Shown piece by piece: positions 8,601-16,695 of a stretch of 36,293 nt of DNA. The translations under genes and the position numbers were made by a program. How positions within the stretch are numbered: position 1 is the first letter of the stretch; each line of letters begins with the position of its first letter. A model generated the notes under the pieces. The model ran no database searches, had not been told where the DNA came from, and was given only the letters and a program-made list of their open reading frames with translations. Location of the stretch: IMG/VR virus record IMGVR_UViG_3300047508_000105, positions 1 to 36,293 of that record, one strand, 5' to 3'. Origin of the DNA: a virus.

Positions 8601-9149
8601 ATGGCGATCGTCACCGTCGAGGAAATCAAGACGTGGTTGCGGATCCCGGCGAGCGTGATCACGTCGGACGCCGAGCTCCAACTGATGATCGACGCCGTCA
8701 CGCTACAGATCGAGAACATAACCGGCGGGCCGCTCATCAACCGCACCGTCGTCGAACGGGTTCAGGCGACGAGCAACTACCGGACGTTGGCGTTACGTGA
8801 ACGTCCGATCGTGTCGGTCGACTCGATCGTCGACATCGCCTCGGGCACCGCCATGACGATCACCGATCTGGATATCGATGCGAACTCGGGGATCGTGCGC
8901 CGCAAACTCGACCTGGCGTTCTACTCGCGCGGCCCGTACTACACGGTGACCTACACCGCCGGTTGGGGAACGACGCTGTTGCCGACGTTCAACCTGGCCG
9001 CCCGGATCATCGTCGCCCGTTTGTGGCAGATCCGTCTCGGGTTGAACAGCCCTCCCCAACAGGATCCGTACACACCGCCGGTCGTGACCCCGATCTCGCA
9101 GCAGGCGCTCGAACTGTTGGCGCCCTACGCGCAGGAAGCCTATCTGTGA
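8601..9149 (+). CDS. Head-tail connector (gp6-like adaptor)
   Basis: A 182-residue protein with ATG directly after the preceding TAG. The opening VTVEEIKTWLRIPASVITSDAELQ followed by LMIDAVTLQIENITGGPL is the usual helical start of phage connector/adaptor proteins (HK97 gp6/SPP1 gp15 type). A β-rich middle (PIVSVDSIVDIASG...ITDLDID, YYTVTYTAGWG) and a helical end follow. It would form the ring under the portal. Position two genes after the capsid agrees, although modification genes are interposed. Confidence 0.85.
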   Translation: MAIVTVEEIKTWLRIPASVITSDAELQLMIDAVTLQIENITGGPLINRTVVERVQATSNYRTLALRERPIVSVDSIVDIASGTAMTITDLDIDANSGIVRRKLDLAFYSRGPYYTVTYTAGWGTTLLPTFNLAARIIVARLWQIRLGLNSPPQQDPYTPPVVTPISQQALELLAPYAQEAYL

Positions 9150-9152
9150 GCC

Positions 9153-9647
9153 ATGCACACCGCCGCGTTCCTCTATGTCGACGAGCACTGCGAGGATGTC
9201 TCCGGTACCACCGGCATCGTGGTCGAATGCGGCAGCCGTAACGTCAACGGCTCGGTCCGCGGCCTGTTCCCCTACGCCCAGTACCTCGGCATCGACATCG
9301 AGGCCGGGCCCGGTGTCGACATGGTCGCCGATTTCCGTGAGGTCGAGATGGTCGACCAGCTCGCCGACGTCGTCATCTGCTGCGAAGTGCTCGAGCACGA
9401 CACCGACCCGGCCGCGCTGCTCGCCAAGGCGTTCGAGGTGCTCCACCTCGGCGGCAAGTTGATCATGACGTGCGCCGGTGTCGGACGCGCCGAACACTCG
9501 GCGGTCGACGGTGGTCCGTTGCGCGACGGTGAGCACTATCGCAACATCTCGGCGGCAGAACTCGAAGGCTGGTTGACGGCGCAGGAGTGGGCGAAGTTCG
9601 ATGTCGACGTCGCCGGCGACGACACCCGCTGCGTCGCTTGGAGGTGA
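9153..9647 (+). CDS. Small SAM-dependent methyltransferase (Methyltransf_11-like)
   Basis: A 164-residue class I methyltransferase lacking a large C-terminal substrate domain. Motif I is VVECGSRNVNGS (23-34), strand 2 is YLGIDIEAGPGVDMVADFRE, and motif IV-like DVVICCEVLEHDTDP (about 72-86) is typical of methyltransferase-11 small-molecule enzymes. LHLGGKLIMTC follows. DPPY and PC DNA-methyltransferase motifs are absent. It is sandwiched between connector and tail-terminator-like genes. With the methyltransferase at 6831 and two glycosyltransferases it makes a four-gene modification set. The proposed sugar substrate is inference. Confidence 0.8.
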   Translation: MHTAAFLYVDEHCEDVSGTTGIVVECGSRNVNGSVRGLFPYAQYLGIDIEAGPGVDMVADFREVEMVDQLADVVICCEVLEHDTDPAALLAKAFEVLHLGGKLIMTCAGVGRAEHSAVDGGPLRDGEHYRNISAAELEGWLTAQEWAKFDVDVAGDDTRCVAWR

Positions 9648-9651
9648 CCCG

Positions 9652-10041
9652 GTGGCGATCCTCTCGTTTGCTGATGCTCGCGCCTACCTGTTCGCCGCCC
9701 TCGACGTCGACGCCATAAACGCTCTCGAAGCGGTGCAACAGGTGTTCGACTACGAACCGGCGGTCGCCGAGACAGCCGGGCCGGCGCTCGTGTCGGTCTT
9801 CGCCACCGGGTTCGACCCGACCGAGTGGCTGTTCCTGTTCGCGGTGCGTGTCTACTACGAGACGAAGATTTCGGTACCGGAGGACGCGCAGAAAGGTCTG
9901 GATGTCGTCGTCGACGCCGTCGACGAGGCCCTGGCCGCCGCCGGGCGGGTAGGTCCGGTCAACTGGACTATCGGTTACGCCGACGGCATCGACGCGCTCG
10001 TCGCCGAAACTGCTGTCACTATCGGAAGGGAAGGGTTCTAG
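9652..10041 (+). CDS. Head-tail completion / tail terminator-like protein
   Basis: A 129-residue protein from GTG 9652, with GGAGGTGA four bases upstream deciding this start over an upstream in-frame ATG. It is mixed α/β with FADARAYLFAALD, FLFAVRVYYETKISVPEDAQK and a long helix VVVDAVDEALAAAG. Size and position, after the connector and before the major tail protein, fit a neck or tail-terminator protein of the gpU/gp9 kind. No unmistakable family motif is visible, so the call rests mainly on order. Confidence 0.55.
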   Translation: MAILSFADARAYLFAALDVDAINALEAVQQVFDYEPAVAETAGPALVSVFATGFDPTEWLFLFAVRVYYETKISVPEDAQKGLDVVVDAVDEALAAAGRVGPVNWTIGYADGIDALVAETAVTIGREGF

Positions 10042-10043
10042 CC

Positions 10044-10142
10044 ATGTCGGAGATTGAAACCACCGAACCAGAAGCACCAGCCGAAGAAGAGGTCGTCGAG
10101 GAGGCCGACGCCGACGAGCCCGCCGAGGAATCGGCCAGCTAG
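10044..10142 (+). CDS. Tiny acidic protein (32 aa)
   Basis: ATG 10044 follows the preceding stop by two bases. The product is nearly all Glu/Ala/Asp/Pro (MSEIETTEPEAPAEEEVVEE...), with no hydrophobic core. Its TAG overlaps the GTG start of the next glycosyltransferase at 10142. It resembles in character, not sequence, the 42-residue protein at 8472. Function unknown. Confidence 0.62.
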   Translation: MSEIETTEPEAPAEEEVVEEADADEPAEESAS

Positions 10143-11161
10143 TGCGGGTGCTCATGGTCCACCCCGGTCCGCACTACTCGGTCGCGGACGTCTACAACGG
10201 GTGGGTCCGTGGGCTCGGCCAGGCCGGTGTCGGGGTCGCCGACTTCAACCTGGACAACCGGCTCGACTTCTACAGTGCCGCGCACGTCAGCCTCGAAAAC
10301 GGTGACATGCCGAAAGCGTTCGACGCGCAAACGGCGATGCACATGGCGATCAACGGGATCTACTCCTCGGCGTTTCTGTGGTGGCCCGACGTCGTCATCA
10401 TGGTCATGGGCACCTTCGTGTCCCCGACCGTCGTCGAACGGCTACGGGATCGTGGGATGCACATGGTGCTGCTCTGCACCGAGTCCCCGTACGAGGACGA
10501 ACGCCACCTGAAACAGGCCGAGGCGTTCGACACCGTCATCGTCAACGACCCCGTCAATCTGGACGCCTTCCGTCTCGTCAACCCGAACACGCATTACATC
10601 GGCCACGCCTTCGACCCGCTCACCCACTACCCCGGCAGCCAGTCCCGCTCGGGTGTCGGATTCTGTGGGACCGGGTTCCCGTCACGCATCGAACTCCTCG
10701 AGCAGGTCGACTGGTCCGGCCTCGATCTGCGCTTGGGTGGGAACTGGCAGTACCTCCCCGAAGATTCCGACCTGAACAAGTACCTCCTCGACGACCCGCA
10801 GGCCTGCATGGAGAACACCGACACCGCCGACTTGTACCGGTCGTCGGTGGCCGGGTTCAACTGTTACCGGCAGGAACACCACGACGGCGCCCACGCCGAC
10901 GGTGTCGCCTGCGGGCCGCGGGAGATCGAGATGGCGGCCTGTGGGTTGCCGTTCGTACGTGACCCCCGCCCCGAGTCCGACGAACTGTTCCCGTTTCTCC
11001 CGACCTACGACACCGCGGCCGAGCTCGAACAGCAGTTGCGGTGGCTGGTGTCGGACCCTTCTCGTGCGGCCGAACTCGGCCGCCGGGCTCGTGTGGCGGT
11101 GGCGCGCCGCACGTTTGCACACAATGCCGCCCAGCTACTCCGCATCATCGACAAGGCCTAG
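10142..11161 (+). CDS. Glycosyltransferase (CgeB / Glyco_trans_1_2-like)
   Basis: A 339-residue GT-B enzyme of a different subfamily from the one at 7484. The N-terminal half reads RVLMVHPGPHYSVADVYNGW, PDVVIMVMGTFV and HMVLLCTESPYEDE. The C-terminal half has GVGFCGTGFPSRIELL and the CgeB-type signature CGPREIEMAACGLPFVRDPR followed by DELFPFLPTYDT. It ends in the usual HNAAQLLRII helix. GTG 10142 overlaps the acidic gene. Its stop is ten bases before the major tail protein. Probable role: transfer of a sugar to a virion protein; donor and acceptor are unknown. Confidence 0.85.
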   Translation: MRVLMVHPGPHYSVADVYNGWVRGLGQAGVGVADFNLDNRLDFYSAAHVSLENGDMPKAFDAQTAMHMAINGIYSSAFLWWPDVVIMVMGTFVSPTVVERLRDRGMHMVLLCTESPYEDERHLKQAEAFDTVIVNDPVNLDAFRLVNPNTHYIGHAFDPLTHYPGSQSRSGVGFCGTGFPSRIELLEQVDWSGLDLRLGGNWQYLPEDSDLNKYLLDDPQACMENTDTADLYRSSVAGFNCYRQEHHDGAHADGVACGPREIEMAACGLPFVRDPRPESDELFPFLPTYDTAAELEQQLRWLVSDPSRAAELGRRARVAVARRTFAHNAAQLLRIIDKA

Positions 11162-11170
11162 GAGGCCGAT

Positions 11171-11572
11171 ATGGCAAGAGAACACGGTGCCCGAGGCCGC
11201 GTCTACATGGCGATCACGTCGGCCGGTACCGCTGAAGCGGTCGCGTTCCAGTCGGCGTGGACGTTCAACCAGGTCACCGACAAACAGGACGTCACCGCCT
11301 TCGTCGACACCAACAAGGTCTACGTCGCCGGCCTCCCCGACGCCTCGGGAACCTTCACCGGGTTCTTCGACGACGCCACCCAGCAGGCCTACACGGCCGC
11401 GTCCGATGGCGTCGCGCGGAAGTTCTACCTGTACCCGAACATCTCGCAGGCGCCCGGCACCTACTGGTTCGGCACCGTGCTCCCCGACTTCTCGGCTGCC
11501 GGTGCGGTCTCCTCGGCGGTGACGACCTCGAGCAACTGGGCGGCGGCGTCGTCGATCAGCCGGGTGGGCTGA
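11171..11572 (+). CDS. Major tail (tube) protein
   Basis: A 133-residue protein with AGGAGG before ATG 11171. It is β-rich: GRVYMAITSAGTAEAVAFQS and TFNQVTDKQDVTAFVDTN, with the tail-tube hallmark of a strand pair followed by GTFTGFFDDATQQAYTAA, and later TYWFGTVLPDF. This matches short siphovirus tube subunits of about 130-150 residues. It lies directly before the frameshifted tail chaperone, the expected order. It polymerises as rings around the tape measure. Its TGA overlaps the next ATG. Confidence 0.82.
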   Translation: MAREHGARGRVYMAITSAGTAEAVAFQSAWTFNQVTDKQDVTAFVDTNKVYVAGLPDASGTFTGFFDDATQQAYTAASDGVARKFYLYPNISQAPGTYWFGTVLPDFSAAGAVSSAVTTSSNWAAASSISRVG

Positions 11573-11916
11573 TGCCGGAGCGTGTCGAACCGCCGCCGCC
11601 GCAGGTCATGGCCGTCAAACTCGACGGCCACTACTTCCAACTGTGGGATCTGCCGATCGAGGACGTCGAGGCGGTCGCCGCGAACCATGACGGCGTGTTC
11701 TGGTTGTCGGTGATCACGACGCCTCTGTCGTCGCTGTCGCTCGCTCGTGACATCGTCGAAGCTGTCGCGAAGAGGATGGGTAAGGCGGTGCCGCTCATGA
11801 CATCGGCGCGTGAGGTGTGGAATCTGTTCGAGCAGATCCCTGAGGACATGCCCGCCGAGTTCGCGGATGGCATCCCAAAAGAGGTTCCGGACGCGACGGA
11901 GACGACTGGCTCGTAG
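11572..11916 (+). CDS. Tail assembly chaperone, zero-frame product (gpG-like)
   Basis: A 114-residue protein whose ATG overlaps the tail-protein stop. It is acidic and helical in its second half (LSLARDIVEAVAKRMG; REVWNLFEQIPEDMPAEF). Context between tail tube and tape measure identifies the lambda-G-type chaperone that coats the tape measure during tail assembly. A canonical slippery heptamer at 11874-11880 lies 12 codons before its TAG. A fraction of ribosomes should therefore make the longer GT fusion described separately. Confidence 0.8.
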   Translation: MPERVEPPPPQVMAVKLDGHYFQLWDLPIEDVEAVAANHDGVFWLSVITTPLSSLSLARDIVEAVAKRMGKAVPLMTSAREVWNLFEQIPEDMPAEFADGIPKEVPDATETTGS

Positions 11917-12017
11917 CGTTCTCGCGGCCCCCGTGGAACTGGGCACCGTCGCTTACCCGCCAGCAGACATGGCGTGACCTTCGCCTGTTGATGGAGTCGA
12001 TGCCGATGGAGGACTGA
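11572..12017 (+). CDS. Tail assembly chaperone GT fusion by -1 frameshift
   Basis: Reading 11572-11880 and then stepping back one base (continuing 11880-12017) gives a predicted 148-residue fusion. The -1 frame has no stop from the slip site to TGA 12015-12017. It encodes RGSGRDGDDWLVAF, then RPPWNWAPSLTRQQTWRDL and MESMPMED. This Trp-rich, charged extension is the typical T part of actinophage chaperones and has no start codon or RBS of its own. Its stop overlaps the next ATG at 12017. The fusion links chaperone to tube and tape measure. Efficiency cannot be judged from sequence. Confidence 0.82.
11874..11880 (+). promoter_or_regulatory. -1 ribosomal frameshift slippery site
   Basis: CCCAAAA in the zero frame as C-CCA-AAA fits X-XXY-YYZ exactly. 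After a -1 slip both tRNAs re-pair (CCC, AAA) in the tail chaperone frame that stays open to 12017. The conserved position between tail tube and tape measure supports function. Confidence 0.85.
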
Positions 12018-12517
12018 TGGGTGTCGCGTCGTTTGCCCTGAAGGCCGCCGATGGAATGACGCCGGCGGATGTGGCGAAGCAGATGCTCGGCAAGGTCGAC
12101 CAGGCCGCCGACGACGCCATGAAACTCGCCGGTAACCACGCGAAGACGCTCATCTCGAGCGAAGGTGCCCGCCACTTCATCCGGGCGCGCAAGACCCGCA
12201 AGCCGGTCCACCTGTCCGCCAAGCTCGGACCGCACTCGAAGAAACAGGCGATCGTCTACGGCACGCCGACCGGGTTCTGGACGATCGTCGACAAAGGTTC
12301 GAAACGTCACCGCATCGAACGCAAGTTCAAGGGCAGCGGCAAGAAGAGATACGCGCAACTCCTCCGCACCCCGTACGGGCCTCGGCCCTACGTGCTGCAC
12401 CCCGGCCACGGCCCGCAGGGCCACCCGTGGGACAAGGCGATGGTGAAGGTGAACGCCATGCCGCAATCAGTGTTCGAACCGGCCATCGACAAGGCGTTCG
12501 CATCGATCTGGGATTGA
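12017..12517 (+). CDS. HK97 gp10-like tail/neck component
   Basis: A 166-residue basic protein, ATG overlapping the frameshifted chaperone stop. The start is helical (MTPADVAKQMLGKVDQAADD). A middle β-region includes IVYGTPTGFWTIVDKGSKRH and then YGPRPYVLHPGHGPQG. The 'V-D-K-G-x-x-x-H ... HPG' arrangement is characteristic of HK97-gp10-like head-tail/tail proteins. Its place after the chaperone, not before the tail tube, is a less usual arrangement. It may act as a tail completion factor. Confidence 0.65.
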   Translation: MGVASFALKAADGMTPADVAKQMLGKVDQAADDAMKLAGNHAKTLISSEGARHFIRARKTRKPVHLSAKLGPHSKKQAIVYGTPTGFWTIVDKGSKRHRIERKFKGSGKKRYAQLLRTPYGPRPYVLHPGHGPQGHPWDKAMVKVNAMPQSVFEPAIDKAFASIWD

Positions 12518-12523
12518 GGTGGC

Positions 12524-14440
12524 ATGGCCGATTTCACGAAGTCGTTCCGCCTGCTCCTCGACGCCGACACCAAAGGCGCGGTCGACGGGCTCGGCCACTT
12601 CTCGGATGCCGCCAAGAAGGCTGACACTCAGACGCAGACCGCCGGCAAGGGCATCTCGGCGTCCATCGGCGACATCGTGGCGAAGACCGGGCTCGGTCAG
12701 AAAGCGATGGGTACCTTCGGTTTGTCCGCCGGTCAGATGGGAACGCTCGTCACCGGTGGCGCCGGTGTGGCCGGTGTGGCGATCGCGAAGTTCGCCATCG
12801 ACAGCGCTTCCAAGTTCGCCGACCTCGGGCAGAAGGTCGAGAAGTTCGGTGAGGTTGCCGGTACGACGAACGACACGGCGTCACGGTTCGTCGCGGTAGC
12901 CGATGACTACGGCGTGAGTGCCGACTCCTTGTCGACGGCGGTCGGCAAACTCGGCAAAGGCCTCGGCGCGAACGCCGGCGAGCTCGACAAGTACGGAGTC
13001 GCCATCGCTCACGCCAAGGATGGCTCGATCGACCTGGCGCAGACCACGTTCAACGTGATCGACGCCTACAACGCGACGACCGATCCGGCGAAGAAAGCGG
13101 CGCTCGCGTCGACGGCGTTCGGGAAGTCCTACCAGGATCTGATTCCGCTGATCGATGTCGGTTCGGCGAAGATCAAGCAGTCGTTCGATTCGGTCGACAA
13201 GGCCCAGGTGTTCGGTGACAAGAAGGTCGCCGAGGCGAAGGCCTACGGCGTTGCTCTCGACAACCTGAAGGATCAGTTCTACGACTTCCAGCTAACCCTC
13301 GGCAAGGACGTGATTCCTGTCCTACAGGACACCTTCGGTCAGATCTCGAAGCTCACCGGAGCGTTCAACAACCTCATCGACGCGCTCCCCGGCAACACCG
13401 GGCAGAACGTCATCGGCTGGGTCGAGGATGTCCTGAACCCGTTGAAGGTGCTGTTCGAGATTCCGGACAAGCTCCGCGGCGTCCGCGACGCCATCGAAGA
13501 ACTCGCCGGCGGTGGCCCCGCGGTGGTGACCGGTGTGACCGACACGCTCAAGACCGGGCTCGACAACATCACGACCGCCACCACGGCAGCGGTTACCAGT
13601 GTGATGCACGTCGGTGACGCCAACGGCGACATCCTCGGCAATCTGACAGCTCTCTACGGCGACTATGACGTCGCGGTCGGCGATTCGGCAAAACAGCAGG
13701 ACGAGTGGAAGAAGCACACCGCCGACGCTCTGGCCGCCGCACAAAAGGGACTCGACGACACGAAGTACAAATGGGACGTCCTGACCGGTGCTGTTACCGA
13801 CGACGAGGCCTGGCTGCATCTTCAGCAGCAGTTCGCCGACACGGGGCAGGCCGGCGTCGACGCCGCGCAAGCGGTGACGGACGCGCAGGCCGCCGATGCG
13901 ACTGCGGCGAAGACTCGTGGCAAGGCGCACGAGGACGCTTCCGCGAAGGCGGCGGCCGCTTGGGATGTCGTGACACAGAAGGCCCGTGACTCGAAGTTGT
14001 CGGTCGACGAGGAGAAGCAGGCGGTCATCGAGTACGGGCAGAAGATCCTCGAGATTCCCCTGTCGCGGGCGACTCAGATGATCGCCCAGATCGACAAGGG
14101 CAACCTGCAACTCGTCGAGGATCAGTTGGAGACACTGACCCGCAACCGGACGGTGAACTTGCAGATCATCGCCAAGGGTGGCGCCGGATACGGCCCGCGC
14201 GTCGGCGTCCCCGGTTTCGCTAGTGGTGGGACGGTGCCCGGTCCGATGGGTGCGCCGATGCTCGCCGTCGTTCACGGAGGCGAGCAGATCACGCCGCCTC
14301 GTGGTGGAAGTAACGGCGGCGCGGTAATCGTGAACCAGTACTTCGTGGTCGACCCCGCTGCCGATCGCGTCTCGGTTGCGCGTGCCATCGAGGAATCCCG
14401 GGCCGCTCTGAAGCGTGCGGGCGGGACGTTGGTGGGCTGA
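12524..14440 (+). CDS. Tape measure protein
   Basis: A 638-residue protein, the longest in the window, ATG 12524 after GAGGTGG. It has alternating Ala/Asp/Lys helices and a Gly/Ala/Val-rich hydrophobic segment (MGTLVTGGAGVAGVAIAKF, about 67-85). A typical tape-measure N-terminal region follows (TASRFVAVADDYGVSADSLSTA; AALASTAFGKSYQDLIPLI). The C-terminal end is Gly-rich with VPGFASGGTVPGPMGAPML and EQITPPRGG, common in actinophage tape measures. At about 0.15 nm per residue it predicts a tail near 95 nm (inference). No peptidase motif was seen. Confidence 0.92.
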   Translation: MADFTKSFRLLLDADTKGAVDGLGHFSDAAKKADTQTQTAGKGISASIGDIVAKTGLGQKAMGTFGLSAGQMGTLVTGGAGVAGVAIAKFAIDSASKFADLGQKVEKFGEVAGTTNDTASRFVAVADDYGVSADSLSTAVGKLGKGLGANAGELDKYGVAIAHAKDGSIDLAQTTFNVIDAYNATTDPAKKAALASTAFGKSYQDLIPLIDVGSAKIKQSFDSVDKAQVFGDKKVAEAKAYGVALDNLKDQFYDFQLTLGKDVIPVLQDTFGQISKLTGAFNNLIDALPGNTGQNVIGWVEDVLNPLKVLFEIPDKLRGVRDAIEELAGGGPAVVTGVTDTLKTGLDNITTATTAAVTSVMHVGDANGDILGNLTALYGDYDVAVGDSAKQQDEWKKHTADALAAAQKGLDDTKYKWDVLTGAVTDDEAWLHLQQQFADTGQAGVDAAQAVTDAQAADATAAKTRGKAHEDASAKAAAAWDVVTQKARDSKLSVDEEKQAVIEYGQKILEIPLSRATQMIAQIDKGNLQLVEDQLETLTRNRTVNLQIIAKGGAGYGPRVGVPGFASGGTVPGPMGAPMLAVVHGGEQITPPRGGSNGGAVIVNQYFVVDPAADRVSVARAIEESRAALKRAGGTLVG

Positions 14441-16308
14441 TGGCTCATCTCAACTGGGGCACCGGTCTCGATGGTGCGACCGTCGACGTTCAACTCGGTC
14501 TCGGCTTCGCACCCGCGACGGCGATCGCGTCGATCACGTGGACGAGCATCATCACCTACGTCCGGTCTCTGTCGTACGAACTGGGCAAGTCCGACTCGCT
14601 CGACGCCTACCAGCCCGGTCGGCTCGCAATGGATCTCGACAACCGCGATCGCCGGTTCGATCCGCTTCATGCGTCGGGGCCGTACTTCGGGAACCTGAAG
14701 CCGATGACCCCGATCCGCGTCCGAGAGACGTACAGCGGGACGACGGTCACCGCGTGGACCGGGTTCGTGTCCGGCTTCCCGCAGTCCTACGACCCACCCC
14801 GTAACGCCACGTGTTCGGTGACGGCGTCGGATGGCTTCGGTGTCCTCGCTCGTACCATCATGCCGTCGCTCTACGCCTACGAGGTCACTGCTGATACTCC
14901 GTCGCTGTGGTGGCGGTTGGGTGAGCAGGCCGGCACGACCGCGGTCGACGCGTCGGGCAACGCGCTCGACGGCACATACGATGGCGGCGCGACGTTCAAC
15001 TCCCGCACGGGGTTGGTGGTCGACTCTGACAACGCGATCGCGTTTGACAGTGACGATGCCGTGGCGAAGCACGGGTTCGCCTGGCCGGCGTACCCGTTCA
15101 GTATTGAACTATGGGTGAGTCTCCCGGTTTCGGCGGCCGGTAGTAGCGGCGTCATCGTGGCATGTCAAGGTACGGGTGCGATCGTTTTCTTATCGTGCGA
15201 CAACATCACTCCCAGGTTGCTCGTATCCATTGCGGGTTACGTTTCGCCGCCGAACTGGTTGAGGACATACACAGCCAACCTGCTGGACGGTCTGACGCAC
15301 CATGTCGTAATCACTTTTGCGAGCGGAGCCGCCGCCCCAATCTTGTATGTCGACGGTGTAGCCGTCGGATCAAGCAGTGGTTCGGGAACGGTCCCGGCTG
15401 TCGGTGCAGCTGACCTGTCCGTCTACGGCGCAACGATCGTTGCCACCGTAGACGAGTTCGCCATTTACCCGTCGGCCCTATCGGCGGCTCGTGCGCTCTC
15501 CCACTACAACGCCGGTCATGCCCCTTACTCGGGGCTCGACACCGGTGCAGCGATCACCAAGATCCTCGATATGATCGGCTGGCCGTCTGCCGATCGCACC
15601 ATCGAGACAGGCAAGTCCACGGTCATCGACTTCGACACGTCCGGCATGACGGCGCTCGAAGTGATCCAGGCAATGGAGAAAACCGAACGGGGCCGCTTCT
15701 TCATGGCGCCTGATGGCAAGGCCACTTTCTACAACCGGCACCACACGCTCACCACGGCGGCGTCCACGACCTCGCAAGCCACCTTCGGGGATAGCGGCTC
15801 CGAACTTCCGTACGGCGACCTGAACCTCGAGTTCGACGACTCGAAGATCCGCAACTCGATCACGACGGCGCGCACCGACGGCAGCCCGTTCAACGTCAAA
15901 GACGCCGCGTCGATCACCAGCTACCGCGAACGGGCCTACGCGGTCACCGGCCTTCTCAACGCATCCGATGGGGAACTCCGAGATCTCGGCTATTGGCTCC
16001 TCGGCCACTACACCCAACCCGTCACTCGTGTCCCCGAGATCGCCATCCAGCCGCGCCGATCACCAACAACGCTGTTCCCGCACATTCGTGATCGTTTGCT
16101 CTGCGATCGAATCACCGTCAAACGCCGCCCGCAGGGTGTCGGTTCGGCCATTTCGATCGACTGTCTCATCGAAGGGATGCGGCACACGCTGACCCGAGAC
16201 GGTGCATGGACGACGACACTCCTTCTGTCACCGGCAGAGACGACCGGGTTCTTCATCCTCGACAACGCCACGTTCGGGCAACTCGGCCTCAACGCTCTCG
16301 CCTTCTGA
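14440..16308 (+). CDS. Minor tail protein with inserted LamG/lectin-like domain
   Basis: A 622-residue protein. The N-terminal ~150 residues (RLAMDLDNRDRRFDPLHASG, TAWTGFVSGFPQSYD, ATCSVTASDGFGVLA) and the part after ~360 (TKILDMIGWPSADRTIETGK, ALEVIQAMEKTERGRFF) form a siphovirus distal-tail/baseplate protein. Between about 152 and 358 lies a concanavalin-A/LamG-type module: SLWWRLGEQAGTTAVDASGN, FSIELWVSLP, THHVVITF, LYVDGVAVG, VDEFAIYPSALSAARALSHY. That fold commonly binds glycans, suggesting host-surface recognition. Bases about 15150-15450 look less GC-rich than the flanks, consistent with acquisition. ATG overlaps the tape-measure stop. Confidence 0.85.
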   Translation: MAHLNWGTGLDGATVDVQLGLGFAPATAIASITWTSIITYVRSLSYELGKSDSLDAYQPGRLAMDLDNRDRRFDPLHASGPYFGNLKPMTPIRVRETYSGTTVTAWTGFVSGFPQSYDPPRNATCSVTASDGFGVLARTIMPSLYAYEVTADTPSLWWRLGEQAGTTAVDASGNALDGTYDGGATFNSRTGLVVDSDNAIAFDSDDAVAKHGFAWPAYPFSIELWVSLPVSAAGSSGVIVACQGTGAIVFLSCDNITPRLLVSIAGYVSPPNWLRTYTANLLDGLTHHVVITFASGAAAPILYVDGVAVGSSSGSGTVPAVGAADLSVYGATIVATVDEFAIYPSALSAARALSHYNAGHAPYSGLDTGAAITKILDMIGWPSADRTIETGKSTVIDFDTSGMTALEVIQAMEKTERGRFFMAPDGKATFYNRHHTLTTAASTTSQATFGDSGSELPYGDLNLEFDDSKIRNSITTARTDGSPFNVKDAASITSYRERAYAVTGLLNASDGELRDLGYWLLGHYTQPVTRVPEIAIQPRRSPTTLFPHIRDRLLCDRITVKRRPQGVGSAISIDCLIEGMRHTLTRDGAWTTTLLLSPAETTGFFILDNATFGQLGLNALAF

Positions 16309-16320
16309 AACGGGGAACTG

Positions 16321-16695
16321 ATGGCCGTTCCGAAGACGTGGACGACGAACGAAGTCCTGACCGCCGCCGACCTCAACGCTTCACTCGCCTCGACGGCGTG
16401 GACGGCGGTCACCTATACGAACTCGTGGGTCGACTTCGGTGGCTCGCTCAATGTCGTCCAGTACCGCAAGTGCGGCGACAAGGTCGAGATACGCGGGATG
16501 ATGAAATCAGGAACGATCAACCTCACCGCGTTCACGTTGCCGTCCGGGTTCCGGCCCCCTGCCGATATCCAGTTCGCGCAAGCGTCGAACGGCGCCTACG
16601 GCCAATTGAACATCACGTCCACGGGCGCGGTCGTTCCGCAGATCGGTAGCAACGTTTCGTTCGGCGTCAACTGCGCCTTCTCGGTGACGGCCTGA
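16321..16695 (+). CDS. Minor tail / fibre-tip β protein
   Basis: A 124-residue protein. It opens with KTWTTNEVLTAADLNASL, a segment seen at the start of many phage fibre proteins, followed by SWVDFGGSLNVVQYRKCGDKVEIRG and FTLPSGFRPP. The 'W-x-N/D-F-G-G ... V-x-I/L-R-G ... F-T-L-P-x-G-x-R-P' pattern is typical of β-sandwich tail-fibre ends. It follows the LamG tail protein and overlaps the next gene. It probably forms part of the receptor-binding tip. Confidence 0.75.
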   Translation: MAVPKTWTTNEVLTAADLNASLASTAWTAVTYTNSWVDFGGSLNVVQYRKCGDKVEIRGMMKSGTINLTAFTLPSGFRPPADIQFAQASNGAYGQLNITSTGAVVPQIGSNVSFGVNCAFSVTA

